Shown: positions 43,839-54,188, counted from the first letter of the stretch. The stretch: 64,000 nucleotides of DNA from Haladaptatus sp. R4 (GCF_001625445.1 NZ_LWHG01000030.1:62001-126000); one strand, 5' to 3'. Numbers and translations: made by a program. Notes: generated by a model from the letters alone, not told the origin.

Positions 43839-44289
43839 CGTTCGAGATGTCGAGCCGCTGTTCTTCTTTCACGTTTCGGAGTGCCACGTCAGTCGCCGTG
43901 GATCGCACTGCGTCGTATTTCCCGATACGGCTCAACAGATCCGTCAATCCGGAACGATCGCTAACTCGCACTTTCAAGAGTAAGTCGGCATCACCAGTGA
44001 GTTCGTGTATTTCCTGGATTGCGGTCTCTTCGGCGAGGCGCTCGGCAACCTCGGAGAAGTGTCCAGCTTCAGTATTGACGCGGATGAATGCGACATGATC
44101 CAATCCAAGCAAATCGGCGTCAAGCACTGCTCGATAATCCCGAATATACCCATCCTCTTCGAGTGAGTTCACCCGTTCGTGAATCGTCGCTGTACCCATA
44201 TCGAGTCGACGGGCTATCTCAGAGAGTGCTGTTCGTCCATCCGCTTGAAGGATTTTGAGAATTTTCACGTCGACATCGTCGAGATTCAT
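43831..44289 (-). CDS. Lrp/AsnC-family regulator
   Basis: 152 residues from MNLDDVDVKILKILQADGRT. The N-terminal HTH (ALSEIARRLDMGTATIHERV, NSLEEDGYIRDYRAVL) and the C-terminal RAM domain (HVAFIRVNTEAGHFSEVAER, IHELTGDADLLLKVRV) are complete. Lrp regulators sense amino acids. It lies between the nitrilase gene and the amidinohydrolase gene and overlaps the latter, so it is the likely local controller of this catabolic arm and perhaps of the divergent transporter operon. Confidence 0.92.
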   Translation of the reverse strand: MNLDDVDVKILKILQADGRTALSEIARRLDMGTATIHERVNSLEEDGYIRDYRAVLDADLLGLDHVAFIRVNTEAGHFSEVAERLAEETAIQEIHELTGDADLLLKVRVSDRSGLTDLLSRIGKYDAVRSTATDVALRNVKEEQRLDISNDG

Positions 44290-44351
44290 GCGATTCATTT
44301 TTTGTTACGGTCTCCTATTCGTTCTGTTTTGTTGCTTGTAGCTTTGCTCTG

Positions 44352-45182
44352 TCATCGGTTCGAATCTGTGTATGGTTGGACTTCAGCATTCGTCCGTGAT
44401 TCACGGAGATCAGCGATATCGACCGAGCACGTAGCCGCTGCACCCTTATCTCGTGGTAATGAGAGCTGTGTTCCGTGCGATCCAACGATGTCGTCACACG
44501 GCGAATACACTGCCGACCGTCCGGTACCTGTCAACTCTACGTTGGGTTTCGTGCCGACGATGCTAACGTGTGCGATATACGATTGATTCTCCACTGCACG
44601 GGCTGCAGCACAGCGACTAACGCGCTGGTATCCCGCTTCGTTGGCCGTCCACGACGGAACGGCAATGATTTCCGCACCGCGATCTGCGAGACTTCGCACG
44701 ACGTTTGGAAATTCGACATCGTAACAGATGGCGATGCCGATACCGACGTCGTCGTGTTCGACGACTGGCGGAAGTTCCTCACCGGCTCGTTTCCCACGCT
44801 GGCGTTCCTCCGGAATGAGGTGGGTCTTATCGTAGGTGTGAACACTCGAATCGGGAGTGCCGATTGCACATCGGTTGTAGATCTGACCATCATCAAGGAC
44901 GTTGTACGAGCCACCGACGACCACCGCGTGACGACGGTCCGCAGCAGCGGTAAGAAAGTCATGAAATCGTGCTTCTTCCTTGGAAGTGAGAGTCGCAATC
45001 GAGTCGCCTTCCTCCCTTCCTTCGAGATAGTCGCTCAAGAACAACTCCGGAAGGACGTATAGATCAGCGTCACCTGCCCGGTCAAAATAGGCTCCAACGT
45101 GTTCCAAAAGTACGCTAAGCGACTCTACACCGCAAAGTTCGTACTGACACAATGCGATGTCGAACGTCTCGCTGATGTCCAT
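44352..45182 (-). CDS. Carbon-nitrogen hydrolase (nitrilase superfamily amidase)
   Basis: 276 residues with the complete Glu-Lys-Cys triad: Glu46 in LPELFLSD, Lys119 in YDKTHLIPEE, Cys153 in AICYDVEFPN. N-terminal DIALCQYELCGVE and C-terminal GAEIIAVPSWTANEAG are typical. Known members hydrolyse amides such as N-carbamoylputrescine or omega-amides, releasing ammonia. Beside an amidinohydrolase-like gene and a Pot-type importer, a carbamoyl-amine or omega-amide substrate is plausible. First gene of the minus-strand arm, divergent from the transporter. Confidence 0.9.
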   Translation of the reverse strand: MDISETFDIALCQYELCGVESLSVLLEHVGAYFDRAGDADLYVLPELFLSDYLEGREEGDSIATLTSKEEARFHDFLTAAADRRHAVVVGGSYNVLDDGQIYNRCAIGTPDSSVHTYDKTHLIPEERQRGKRAGEELPPVVEHDDVGIGIAICYDVEFPNVVRSLADRGAEIIAVPSWTANEAGYQRVSRCAAARAVENQSYIAHVSIVGTKPNVELTGTGRSAVYSPCDDIVGSHGTQLSLPRDKGAAATCSVDIADLRESRTNAEVQPYTDSNR

Positions 45183-45318
45183 TTGCTTACTGAGCTATGG
45201 AACAGAGAGACAAAAACTTTATCCGAAATTCGGTGTTTGGTACGAGAAATGATCGGGAAAGACACTCATTAGAACAAAACTTATTTTGTTTGGCCGTGAT
45301 GGTGTGACACGTAAACGC
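45183..45318. promoter_or_regulatory. Divergent promoter region between the two catabolic arms
   Basis: A/T-rich boxes are present for both directions: GGATAAAGTTTTT on the minus strand near 45214-45226 and ACTTATTTTG near 45279-45288 on the plus strand. The 136-nt spacing would let one Lrp regulator act on both units. Confidence 0.45.
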
Positions 45319-46338
45319 ATGGCAAGTGAAACACCAACACGGGATCAAGAGGTTAAGACACGGTCAGGACTCCTCCGTCAGTTGCGGGGGAATCGCTGGG
45401 CTGGGTTAGTCGTGAACATGCTCCCGAGCACGTTCTGGCTGATCACGTTCTTCTTCATTCCGCTGGCCGTGATGTTCTACTATAGCTTCGGTCAACGGGG
45501 AGCGTTTGGTGAGGTACTTATCGGGCCGGACTATCTCGGTTTGCAACAGTACGCCCAGTTTTTCATCCCCGATGGTGCGTCCATAGTGGACAGTATTTGG
45601 TATACCATCGCATGGGTGATCGACGCCATTATCCCAGTGACTCTCCATCTCGCGTCGGGAGAGCCGACGCCGTACGTTCAGTTAACGTTGAAGAGCATCG
45701 GCTTCGGAATTATCGCGACGGTGGCATCGTTTGTCATCGGCTATCCCGTTGCATACTATGTCGGTCGTCTGGCGCCCGAAGAGTATCAAGACCTGCTCTT
45801 AGTGTTAATTATCCTCCCGTTTTGGGCGTCGTTCTTGGTTCGAATCTATGCGATCCAAATATTGTTATCAGGAAATAGCGTTCTGATGAACGCGTTGGGG
45901 CTTCTTCCCTTCATCTCCCCGGGACAGTCGTTGATGAACTCACGATTTGCGGTCATGGTGGGATTAGTGTATATCTGGATCCCGTTCATGATCCTTCCCG
46001 TCTACGCGAGTTTGGAGGAAATCGATTTTACCCTTCGAGAAGCGGCGATGGATCTCGGTGCGAATCGATTTCAGGCGTTTCGACGGGTCGTCTTTCCGTT
46101 ATCGATGCCGGGGGTAGTGGCGGGAAGCCTATTGGTTTTCATTCCGAGCACGGGAGCGTACGTCATCCCCGACCTACTCGGTGGGACGGATAGTCAGATG
46201 ATCGGGAACTTCATCGCGGAGCAGTTCGGCGCAGCAGGAAACTGGCCGCTTGGAGCGGCCGGGTCGTTCACGCTAATGGGAATCATGCTGGTTGCGATTG
46301 CGATCTACCAGCGATACGGGAGCGCTGACCTGGTATGA
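45319..46338 (+). CDS. potB: Spermidine/putrescine-type ABC permease 1
   Basis: About 339 residues from MASETPTRDQEVKTRSGLLR. Six or more membrane helices (FWLITFFFIPLAVMFYYSF, IGFGIIATVASFVIGYPVAY, LLLVLIILPFWASFLVRIYA and others). The EAA coupling loop is EAAMDLGANRFQAFRRVVFP. The order B-C-D-A of the following genes matches polyamine/thiamine-type importers. A segment SGEPTPYVQ lies in the extended first periplasmic loop. The ATGA overlap at 46335 links it to the next permease. Confidence 0.88.
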   Translation: MASETPTRDQEVKTRSGLLRQLRGNRWAGLVVNMLPSTFWLITFFFIPLAVMFYYSFGQRGAFGEVLIGPDYLGLQQYAQFFIPDGASIVDSIWYTIAWVIDAIIPVTLHLASGEPTPYVQLTLKSIGFGIIATVASFVIGYPVAYYVGRLAPEEYQDLLLVLIILPFWASFLVRIYAIQILLSGNSVLMNALGLLPFISPGQSLMNSRFAVMVGLVYIWIPFMILPVYASLEEIDFTLREAAMDLGANRFQAFRRVVFPLSMPGVVAGSLLVFIPSTGAYVIPDLLGGTDSQMIGNFIAEQFGAAGNWPLGAAGSFTLMGIMLVAIAIYQRYGSADLV

Positions 46339-47183
46339 ATACGGAATCCCCACAGCGTACCTGGGTCTCCCGAATTCGGACACGGCTCTTTCGAAACGGT
46401 GGGTCGATACTCGCCGTCGAAACCTTGCTCTTCTATCTCTTTCTCTACGTCCCGATCGCCGTGCTCATCTCCTTGTCGTTCAACAACTCGCGATATGCGT
46501 TAGTGTGGCAAGGATTCACGACGAAGTGGTATCAGTCCCTGCTTGCGGGTCAAACCGTCGCTCGCGTTAATCCCCACGCTGCGTTCACAGCCCTTGTCCA
46601 TTCGGTCGAAATCGCACTCGTCACCGTCATCGTGAGCACCGTATTTGGAACGATGCTGGCGTTCGCCCTCGATCGGTACGAGTTCCCCGGAAAGGGGTTA
46701 TTTACGGGGCTCGTCTATATGCCGATCATCATTCCGAGCATCGTGATGGGAATCTCGCTGCTGCTCTTCTTCAATATCGTGGGAATGACGCTGGGACTCC
46801 ACACGGCAATGATCGGTCACATCGCTTTCGACATTAGCTTCGTCGCTATCGTCGTGCTCGCTCGACTGCAGAGTTTCAATCACACCTTGGAAGAGGCAGC
46901 CAAAGACTTGGGGGCAAACGAGTTGGAGACATTCCGGTATGTCACCTTACCACTTATCAAACCCGGAATCATGGCCGGTGCGCTACTCGCGTTCGCCATG
47001 AGCTTCGACGACTTCGTGGTTACTTTCTTCATTATCGGTAATCAGAACACCCTTCCGATTTTCTTCTTCTCGATGGTTCGGCAGGGAATCACGCCCGGGG
47101 TCAACGTCATCGCTGCGCTCATAATCGTCGTCACGATGGCGGTGGTCGCGGTCGCCCAGTGGTTCGAAGGGCCGATCTGGTAG
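46335..47183 (+). CDS. potC: Spermidine/putrescine-type ABC permease 2
   Basis: 282 residues. Membrane helices VETLLFYLFLYVPIAVLISL, SVEIALVTVIVSTVFGTMLA, GLVYMPIIIPSIVMGISLLL and more. EAA loop EEAAKDLGANELETFRYVTL, and late AMSFDDFVVTFFIIGNQNTL, which is typical of PotC. The start overlaps the first permease's stop. Confidence 0.9.
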   Translation: MNTESPQRTWVSRIRTRLFRNGGSILAVETLLFYLFLYVPIAVLISLSFNNSRYALVWQGFTTKWYQSLLAGQTVARVNPHAAFTALVHSVEIALVTVIVSTVFGTMLAFALDRYEFPGKGLFTGLVYMPIIIPSIVMGISLLLFFNIVGMTLGLHTAMIGHIAFDISFVAIVVLARLQSFNHTLEEAAKDLGANELETFRYVTLPLIKPGIMAGALLAFAMSFDDFVVTFFIIGNQNTLPIFFFSMVRQGITPGVNVIAALIIVVTMAVVAVAQWFEGPIW

Positions 47184-47267
47184 AAAAAGATTCGGGATTA
47201 TAGCTTCAATTCCCCAATCTTTATGTCACGTAGGCCCATTTTACCAAAAAGAATCGGTGTGATACAC

Positions 47268-48479
47268 ATGGACAAGCATGGTAACCCTCGGGATGGCAGA
47301 CGACGATTTCTCAAGACGACGGGGACGCTGGCGACGGTCGGACTCACCGGTCTCGCCGGGTGTTCGAGCGGGAACGATCAGAACGGTGGTCAGTCCAGTA
47401 CGACGAGTTCCTCTTCGTCGAAGGGAGCGTCCGCTGGAAGCTCCAAACTCAGGAAAAAGTACGGACTGAAGAAACTCGATTACAAGGTGGAGGATCAGCT
47501 AAACATCTTCCAGTGGGGAGATTATTGGCCGGACGGTACCGTTCAGGACTTCGAGAAGGCCTACGGGGTGAAGGTCAACGTCTCGAACTACGCCTCCAAC
47601 GAGGAGATGTTCAACAAACTCAAGGCCGGTGGAACCAGCCAGTACGACCTCATCTTCCCGAGCGACTATATGATCAACGTCCTCGTCAAACAGGGGATGA
47701 TACGGAAATTTGACAAACAAAAGATTCCTAACTATAGCAACCTCGACAAGAAGTTCACGGACACGCCGTACGATCCAAATCCCGGAACTTACTCTGCTCC
47801 GTACCAGTGGGGGACGTCCGGCATCGGATATAACAAACAGATGCTCGGTGGAAACGTGAAAATTGATTCGTGGGACGCGATGTGGAACACAAAGTGGAAA
47901 GGGCAAATGACGATGCTCAACGATATGCGGGAGACCATTGGCGCCGCTCTGAAACGCCTTGGCTACTCGTTGAATACAAAAGACGAGAAGAAGATCAACG
48001 AGGCAAAACAGACGTTGATTAAGCAGAAGAAACTGCTAAAGACGTACGATTCGTCGAACTTCACGACCAACCTGATCAACAAGCAGGCGAGCCCCGTACA
48101 CGGCTGGTCCGGTGGGGTGTTTCAGGCATATTGGGAGACGAATAAGAATGGATCGTCACCCATCGGCTATACAGTTCCGAAGGAGGGAGGAGTCATCTGG
48201 GTCGATAACGGAGCGGTCACCAAGGACGCGAACCACCCGAACGCAGCGTACGCGTTCATCAACTACTATCTCAACGCAAAAATCGGCGCACGCATCACGA
48301 ACTACACCTACTACGGAAGTCCGAACAAAGCGGCCGAGAAGAACATCAACAAAGACATCCTGAACAACAAGAGCATCTACCCCGATTCAAAGACGATGAA
48401 GAAACTCGAATACATACGAAACATCGGTCAGGCGACGACGAAATACAACGAGGCCTGGACCGAAATCAAGAACGCATAA
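47268..48479 (+). CDS. potD: Extracellular solute-binding lipoprotein, PotD-type
   Basis: 403 residues from MDKHGNPRDGRRRFLKTTGT. Tat motif RRRFLKT, then hydrophobic ATVGLTGLAGC with lipobox LAGC, then a Ser/Gly-rich linker. The mature protein has LNIFQWGDYWPDGTVQDFEK, YDLIFPSDYMINVLVKQGMI, and NAAYAFINYYLNAKIGARIT: features of PotD/PotF polyamine-binding proteins. The start at 47268 places the Tat signal correctly. The ligand is inferred from the family only; basic amino acids or other amines are also possible. Confidence 0.88.
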   Translation: MDKHGNPRDGRRRFLKTTGTLATVGLTGLAGCSSGNDQNGGQSSTTSSSSSKGASAGSSKLRKKYGLKKLDYKVEDQLNIFQWGDYWPDGTVQDFEKAYGVKVNVSNYASNEEMFNKLKAGGTSQYDLIFPSDYMINVLVKQGMIRKFDKQKIPNYSNLDKKFTDTPYDPNPGTYSAPYQWGTSGIGYNKQMLGGNVKIDSWDAMWNTKWKGQMTMLNDMRETIGAALKRLGYSLNTKDEKKINEAKQTLIKQKKLLKTYDSSNFTTNLINKQASPVHGWSGGVFQAYWETNKNGSSPIGYTVPKEGGVIWVDNGAVTKDANHPNAAYAFINYYLNAKIGARITNYTYYGSPNKAAEKNINKDILNNKSIYPDSKTMKKLEYIRNIGQATTKYNEAWTEIKNA

Positions 48480-48480
48480 C

Positions 48481-49635
48481 ATGACGGAATACGATGTGCG
48501 ACTCGACGGAATCACCAAGCGATTCGATGATGTCGTTGCGGTCAACGACGTGAGCCTCGACATCGAATCGGGGAAGTTTCTCACCCTCCTTGGACCGTCG
48601 GGATGCGGAAAAACGACGTTATTACGCTGTATCGACGGATTCGAGACCCCTACCAAGGGTGACGTGTATATTCGCGGGCAACGGGTCAATGGCATCCCGC
48701 CGTTCGAACGCGATACGAGTATGGTGTTCCAATCGTACGCCTTGTTCCCCCATATGACGGTGGGGGAGAACGTCGCGTTCGGACTCGAGATGCAGGGACT
48801 ACCATCGGGCGAAACCCGGTCGACGGACGGTGGATCCACGTCGAATAGTAGTCTCAGCACATCTTTCAAGCGGCTTCTCAAACGGACCGGGAGCGAAGAA
48901 GTCGACGCTCGGGTTGCAGAAGCACTCGAACTGGTCGAACTCCCCGAATATCAGGATCGGAAGATAAGCGAACTTTCCGGTGGGCAACAACAGCGTGTCG
49001 CCCTCGCCCGTGCATTGGTTACCCAACCGACGGTATTATTGCTCGACGAGCCGCTCGGTGCGCTCGATTTGAAGCTCCGAAAGAACATGCAGGTCGAGCT
49101 AAAGAACCTCCAAGAAGAGTTGGACACCACATTCGTCTATGTGACACACGACCAGGAGGAGGCACTGACGATGAGCGACGAAATCGCCGTGATGAACGAC
49201 GGTCATCTCGAACAGTTGGGGTCTGCAACGGAGATTTATGAGGAGCCCGAGACGGAGTTCGTCGCGGACTTCATCGGAGAAACGAACCTCATCAGGGGAA
49301 GTTACGAGGAGACGGCGAACGGCGCAGTCATCGAGCGTAATGGCCTTTCGTTTAGAGTACCGCGTAATCCCGACGCCGAGGGAACCGTTTCGTTCGCAGT
49401 TCGACCAGAGAAGATCCGTCTCGGCACGGATGCTCGTGAACTGGACAACTCCTTTGAGGGGAAAGTGAACGAAGAGATTTACAAAGGCAATCTAGGCAAG
49501 TTCGTCGTAGAGCTCTCGAACGGCCAAGAGCTTACCATGGATATGCAAATAACCGACCGTAGTGAATATCTCTCGACCGGGGAAACCGTGACGGTCGGGT
49601 GGTCGGCAGATAATGCGGTCGTGTTGACGAGATAA
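48481..49635 (+). CDS. potA: ABC transporter ATPase, PotA-type, with an insertion
   Basis: 384 residues. Walker [21 protein letters not shown]-loop [20 protein letters not shown], signature [15 protein letters not shown], Walker [13 protein letters not shown], and a C-terminal TOBE-like domain ([20 protein letters not shown]). Between the Q-loop and signature is a roughly 30-residue Ser/Thr/Gly-rich insertion ([20 protein letters not shown]) absent from typical PotA. It starts two bases after the potD stop. Confidence 0.92.
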   Translation: MTEYDVRLDGITKRFDDVVAVNDVSLDIESGKFLTLLGPSGCGKTTLLRCIDGFETPTKGDVYIRGQRVNGIPPFERDTSMVFQSYALFPHMTVGENVAFGLEMQGLPSGETRSTDGGSTSNSSLSTSFKRLLKRTGSEEVDARVAEALELVELPEYQDRKISELSGGQQQRVALARALVTQPTVLLLDEPLGALDLKLRKNMQVELKNLQEELDTTFVYVTHDQEEALTMSDEIAVMNDGHLEQLGSATEIYEEPETEFVADFIGETNLIRGSYEETANGAVIERNGLSFRVPRNPDAEGTVSFAVRPEKIRLGTDARELDNSFEGKVNEEIYKGNLGKFVVELSNGQELTMDMQITDRSEYLSTGETVTVGWSADNAVVLTR

Positions 49636-49679
49636 CACACCCGCCAGCAGAACAATCATCGAAAGCAGATCAGCATCCA

Positions 49680-51190
49680 ATGACAGAGTATACTGACTCA
49701 CTTAGAGCAAATCACGAATCGGCCATTGAAAACGCAACCGACGGCGTAACGTTCGGCATCATCGTTGACGGCGAAACCAGCCACACGGCAGCCGAAGAGA
49801 CGTTTCAGCCGGCCGACCCGGCAATCGCGGCACCGATCGCGGAAGTGGCACGCGGTCGAGATGCAGATGTCGATGCCGCGGTAGGGGCCGCCACCGAGGC
49901 GTACGAGGGGGAATGGGGTGATACAACACCATTGGAACGCGGTGATATCATCCGAGAATGGACGGCAGTCCTTCGCGACCACCTCGATGACCTCGCACTC
50001 CTCGAAACACTCGAGGTCGGAAAACCGCTTTCATCCGCCCGTGCCGACATCGAGACGGGCCTCGATTTCTTCGAGTACTATGCCGCAGCGGCTGTTGGAG
50101 AGGAAGGATCGGTACCGCCCGTCGGCGACGACTCATTCGCGTACGTTAGTCGAGAGCCCTACGGCGTAACCGGCCAAATCCTCCCGTGGAACTATCCTGT
50201 TCTATTGATGGGCTGGAAGGTCGGTGCTTCCCTCGCGGCGGGGAATACGTCGGTGACGAAACCCGCAGAGCAAGCACCGCTCGCAGTAATTCGAGCGGCT
50301 CAACTCGCACAAGGTATTCTTCCCGATGGCGTATTGAACGTCGTTCCCGGATTCGGTGACGAAGCCGTGCGGCCGTCGCCAGCCACGATGGCATTCGAAA
50401 AGTGTCATTCACCGGCTCGGTACCCGTGGGTCAAGAAGTCATGCGGGCGGCTTCGGACGACGTCACACCCGTCACGCTAGAGCTGGGCGGGAAAAATCCC
50501 TTTGTGGTGTTCCCCGACGCTGATGTGGAAGCGGCTGCACGGACAGCAGCCGTTGCGGGGCTCTATAACAACGGCCAATCGTGCGATTCGGGGACCCGTC
50601 TCCTCGTCCATCGAGAGATAAAAGATGAGTTCCTCGACTACTACCTCGACGCTGTCGAAGCTCGAACCATCGGCGATCCCCTCCAAGGCGCGAACCAAGG
50701 ACCGCTCTGCTATGCGGACCATCGGGAGAAGGTAGAGAAGTACGTCGAACTCGGTCGAGAGGAAGGAGCAACGATCCTTACCGGAGGAAACCGTCCGGAT
50801 GATGATGAACTCAATGACGGCTACTACTTCGAACCGACCGTCTTCGGGGACGTTGACCCTGAGATGAGAATCGCACAGGAAGAGGTGTTCGGACCGGTCC
50901 AATTCGTTCTCGAGTTTTCGTCGTATGAGGAGGCTATCGAGATTGCAAACGACGTGACCTACGGTCTCACCGCAGGAGTATTCACACAGAACGCCTCCCG
51001 GGCGCATCGAGCGGCCGCAGAAATCGCGGCAGGAAGCATCTGGGTGAATCAGTACTTCGGTACCGTCCCCGGAACGCCGTTCGGTGGCTTCAAACAATCC
51101 GGTATCGGTCGGGAGTGTGGAAAAGAGGCGCTCACGGAATACACACAGAGTAAATCCGTTCACCTCGCTCTCGAAGATCCAACGTTCTGA
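49680..51190 (+). pseudogene. Aldehyde dehydrogenase, frameshifted at 50367
   Basis: Frame 1 (to GFGDEA) has GEWGDTTPLERGDIIREWTA, SREPYGVTGQILPWNYPVLL and ASLAAGNTSVTKPAEQAPLA. Frame 2 has KVSFTGSVPVGQEVM, LELGGKNPFVVFPDA (catalytic Glu), NNGQSCDSGTRLLVHREI (catalytic Cys), EEVFGPVQFVLEFSSYEE and GGFKQSGIGRECGKEALTEY. Adding one G at 50367 makes a 503-residue enzyme with every family landmark. Betaine- or aminobutyraldehyde-type enzymes are closest in style. Fully conserved residues on both sides suggest a recent change or sequence error. Confidence 0.88.
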
Positions 51191-51356
51191 GCGGTATCGG
51201 TGGAACGATCGTACTTTTGTGATCGTTGTGAGGCGAGGAGCTTTTTCGAACAATGAATTCGGAACCGCACCCACAATTCCGAAATCTTTCCGCTATAGAC
51301 TCTCCATTCCGGAAAGATTTTTGGTGCATGTGGCCATTTGATAGAGTGACTCACGC

Positions 51357-52781
51357 ATGAGACAGCTATACATCGATGGAGAGTGGGTCGACGCCGCGTC
51401 CAACGAGGGCATCGACGTCGATTCACCGGTTACGGGGGAGGTCATCGATACCGTCCCCAGTGCATCCGTACAGGATGTACGAACGGCAGTCGATGCCGCC
51501 CGCCGTGCGGAACGCGAACTCGAGGAGATGACCGCGTTCGAACGTGCGGCGGTGCTCGACGAGGTAACCGATTACTTCGAAGCACACGAGGACGAAATCG
51601 CCGAACTCATCACGCGCGAAGAGGGTAAACCACTCCACGAATCCTACGAGGAGACCGAATACGTCATCGAATCGAGTGATGACTACGGACACGATGCGAT
51701 CCGGTTGTTCGGCGACGTCGTCCCATCGGAGTTCAGGGGACGATTTGCATACACGCAACGTGAGCCGTACGGTCCGTGTGCGGTCATTAGCCCGTGGAAC
51801 TTCCCCCTCGAAGTTCCCGGTGGAAGCATTTATTCGGCCATTGCCACCGCGAATCCGGTCGTGTTCAAGCCCGCCGAGGAAACACCGCTGACCGCCTACC
51901 ACATCGCGGAGGCGTTCGACCAGTCGAGCCTTCCTAACGGCGCTTTCAATCTCATCACGGGGGCGGGCGAAACCGGTGCAGAATTGGTCGGACACCAAGA
52001 CATTCGACTCATCGCATTTACCGGTAGTACCGAAGTTGGGCAACAAATCGCCAAGACCGCCGCAGAGCGCAACGCTCAGTGCCTGCTGGAGATGGGCGGA
52101 AAGGATCCGATTCTCGTCCTCGACGACGCCGATGTGGATCACGCCGCTGAGAGTATCGTTGTGGGGAGCAACTGGAACGCAGGGCAGGTGTGCTGTGGGA
52201 CCGAGCGTATCATCACGACCGAAGGCGTTCACGATGCGTTGGTCGAAGCCGTCGTAGAGAAAACGGAGGCCCTCACGTTAGGCGACCCCTTTGAGGAGGG
52301 GACAGACATGGGACCGATGGTGAGCGAGCGGATTCAACAGAAGGTCAAAGACCACGTCGACAGCGCGGTACACCAAGGAGCCCAACTCTTGGCTGGTGGT
52401 GACACTGACGGCCTGTTCTACACCCCTACGGTGTTGGACGATGTGACTGAAGAGATGGATATCGCTACAGAGGAGACGTTCGGACCGGTTTCTCCCGTGA
52501 TTCGCGTCGACGACTACAAGGAAGCTATCGAAGTCGCCAATCGTTCACCGTACGGTCTCCAAGCCGCAATCTTCACCGATTCGCTTGAACGCGCTCACGA
52601 TGCCGCGAACCGTCTGAAGGCGGGCGGTGTGTTCGTCAATGAAACCAACAATTATTGGGAGCGGTTGCTTCCGTTCGGCGGGTATGGAAATAGCGGCTCC
52701 GGTGGTCGGTATGGGAGCAAGTGGCACCTCGAATCGATGACGCAAACGAAGGCGGTTATGATGAACTACAAGGATTACTAA
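51357..52781 (+). CDS. Aldehyde dehydrogenase (NAD(P)+-dependent)
   Basis: 474 residues. VISPWNFPLEVPGGSIYSAI and NPVVFKPAEETPLTAYHIAE for cofactor binding, FTGSTEVGQQIAKTAAERNA, LLEMGGKDPILVLDDADVDH (catalytic Glu245), WNAGQVCCGTERIITTEGVH (catalytic Cys279), and the C-terminal NETNNYWERLLPFGGYGNSG. Such enzymes oxidise aldehydes made by amine oxidases or transaminases to acids. With the previous ALDH it gives this cluster two aldehyde-oxidising genes. An upstream A/T-rich stretch is present, and a two-base gap follows to the next gene. Confidence 0.92.
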   Translation: MRQLYIDGEWVDAASNEGIDVDSPVTGEVIDTVPSASVQDVRTAVDAARRAERELEEMTAFERAAVLDEVTDYFEAHEDEIAELITREEGKPLHESYEETEYVIESSDDYGHDAIRLFGDVVPSEFRGRFAYTQREPYGPCAVISPWNFPLEVPGGSIYSAIATANPVVFKPAEETPLTAYHIAEAFDQSSLPNGAFNLITGAGETGAELVGHQDIRLIAFTGSTEVGQQIAKTAAERNAQCLLEMGGKDPILVLDDADVDHAAESIVVGSNWNAGQVCCGTERIITTEGVHDALVEAVVEKTEALTLGDPFEEGTDMGPMVSERIQQKVKDHVDSAVHQGAQLLAGGDTDGLFYTPTVLDDVTEEMDIATEETFGPVSPVIRVDDYKEAIEVANRSPYGLQAAIFTDSLERAHDAANRLKAGGVFVNETNNYWERLLPFGGYGNSGSGGRYGSKWHLESMTQTKAVMMNYKDY

Positions 52782-52782
52782 C

Positions 52783-53916
52783 ATGAATGTCGTAACACTC
52801 GGCGGCTGTGGTGCAATGGGACGGGCGACGTCCTACGAGCTCGCAGGGAGAACAGACACCGAACTGACGATCGCAGACGCGGATATCGACACTGCAAGGG
52901 AACTCGCTGCGGACCTTCCTGGAGAAGTCGAGACCGAGAAAGTCGATGTGACTAATCACGACCACCTCGTCGGCGTGCTGACCGAGGCGGATGTCGTCGC
53001 GAATGCGCTTCCGTATGCGTTCAACATCGACGTGATGGAAGCGTGTTTAGAAGCGGACGCACATTATCTTGACCTCGGTGGACTCTATCATAAAACTCAG
53101 GAGCAACTCGAACTCGACGAGGCATTCGATGAAGCGGAGCTCACTGCAGTTCTCGGTATTGGCGCCAGCCCAGGATTAACGAACGTCGCGGCTGCGATGG
53201 GTGCAAGTCATCTCGACCAGGTCGATGAGGTTCATATCCGAACTGGTGCGAAGGGTGGTGGTGAAGGATTCGCATATTCCGCAAAGACGATCTTGGACGA
53301 GCTCACAATGAATCCGGTCGTCTTCGAAGATGGAGAATTCGTGGAACTCGAACCACTCTCGGGGCGGGAGACCTATACCATGCCGGACCCCATCGGCGAA
53401 GTCGAAGGATTTCACAGTATCCACTCCGAGTTAGCGACGATGCCCTACACATTCGACGGCGTCGAGACCGTCGATTTCCGCGTCGCGTTCTCTCCCGACT
53501 TAGTAAACATCTGTGACGTGCTCATCGGACTGAATCTCACCAGCGAGAAGGAAGTCGAATTCAAGAATGCAACGTTCACCCCTCGCGAATTCCTCGATTG
53601 GCATCTCGACCAACAACCGAAACCCGGCGCAGTCGAAGAGTGGAAATCGTTCCGAGTAGATGTCACTGGCAAAGAAGACGGTGAAGATGCTCAGTATCAG
53701 TATTCTGTGGTCGTAGAGTCACGTCTCGACGATTGGGGACTAAAAGCCACCGCAGTGTGGACCGGTGTACCGATGGGTATCGCAGCAGAGCTAGTTGGCC
53801 GTGGCGAAGCACTCCAAACCGGTGCAAAGCCACCCGAACAAGTACTAGACCCCAAGCAGTTCATCGACGAGCTGCAAGAGCGTGATATCGTCATCACCGA
53901 GAACAAAATAATGTGA
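52783..53916 (+). CDS. Saccharopine dehydrogenase/lysine 6-dehydrogenase family
   Basis: 377 residues. N-terminal Rossmann motif VVTLGGCGAMGRATSYELAG, then ADADIDTARELAADLP, ADVVANALPYAFNIDVMEAC, AHYLDLGGLYHKTQEQLELD and LGIGASPGLTNVAAAMGASH, the latter a hallmark of this family. Members catalyse NAD(P)-linked oxidation at a carbon bearing an amine, for example lysine to its semialdehyde/piperideine. Coming right after an aldehyde dehydrogenase, it could feed it. Exact substrate unknown. Confidence 0.88.
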   Translation: MNVVTLGGCGAMGRATSYELAGRTDTELTIADADIDTARELAADLPGEVETEKVDVTNHDHLVGVLTEADVVANALPYAFNIDVMEACLEADAHYLDLGGLYHKTQEQLELDEAFDEAELTAVLGIGASPGLTNVAAAMGASHLDQVDEVHIRTGAKGGGEGFAYSAKTILDELTMNPVVFEDGEFVELEPLSGRETYTMPDPIGEVEGFHSIHSELATMPYTFDGVETVDFRVAFSPDLVNICDVLIGLNLTSEKEVEFKNATFTPREFLDWHLDQQPKPGAVEEWKSFRVDVTGKEDGEDAQYQYSVVVESRLDDWGLKATAVWTGVPMGIAAELVGRGEALQTGAKPPEQVLDPKQFIDELQERDIVITENKIM

Positions 53917-54188
53917 GCAGACGGCTAATCACATCACGGTAAACCCGTTAGTCCACATCGTAACCCTGAGTTGCAGTTCGTTGCCCCGACATTCTTCGAA
54001 GGAACGCTGTGAGTTGATTGCGTTCGTCCCCGTTTCGGTCGTTGACGTGTCCATACCGGAGAGAACGTGCGCAGCAGTAATGATTCTCTGCTCGAATACG
54101 TTCTAACCAACGCTCAATGATCGAGAAAGATGGTGCTGCGAACCGTTAGTATAGATGACGAATCGAGCGTTTCAGGACTGCCGCGCAG

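Noticed and set aside
51423-52232. 269-codon minus-strand frame within the aldehyde dehydrogenase
   Set aside because: Antisense of a gene with complete catalytic motifs; no start signal or family similarity.
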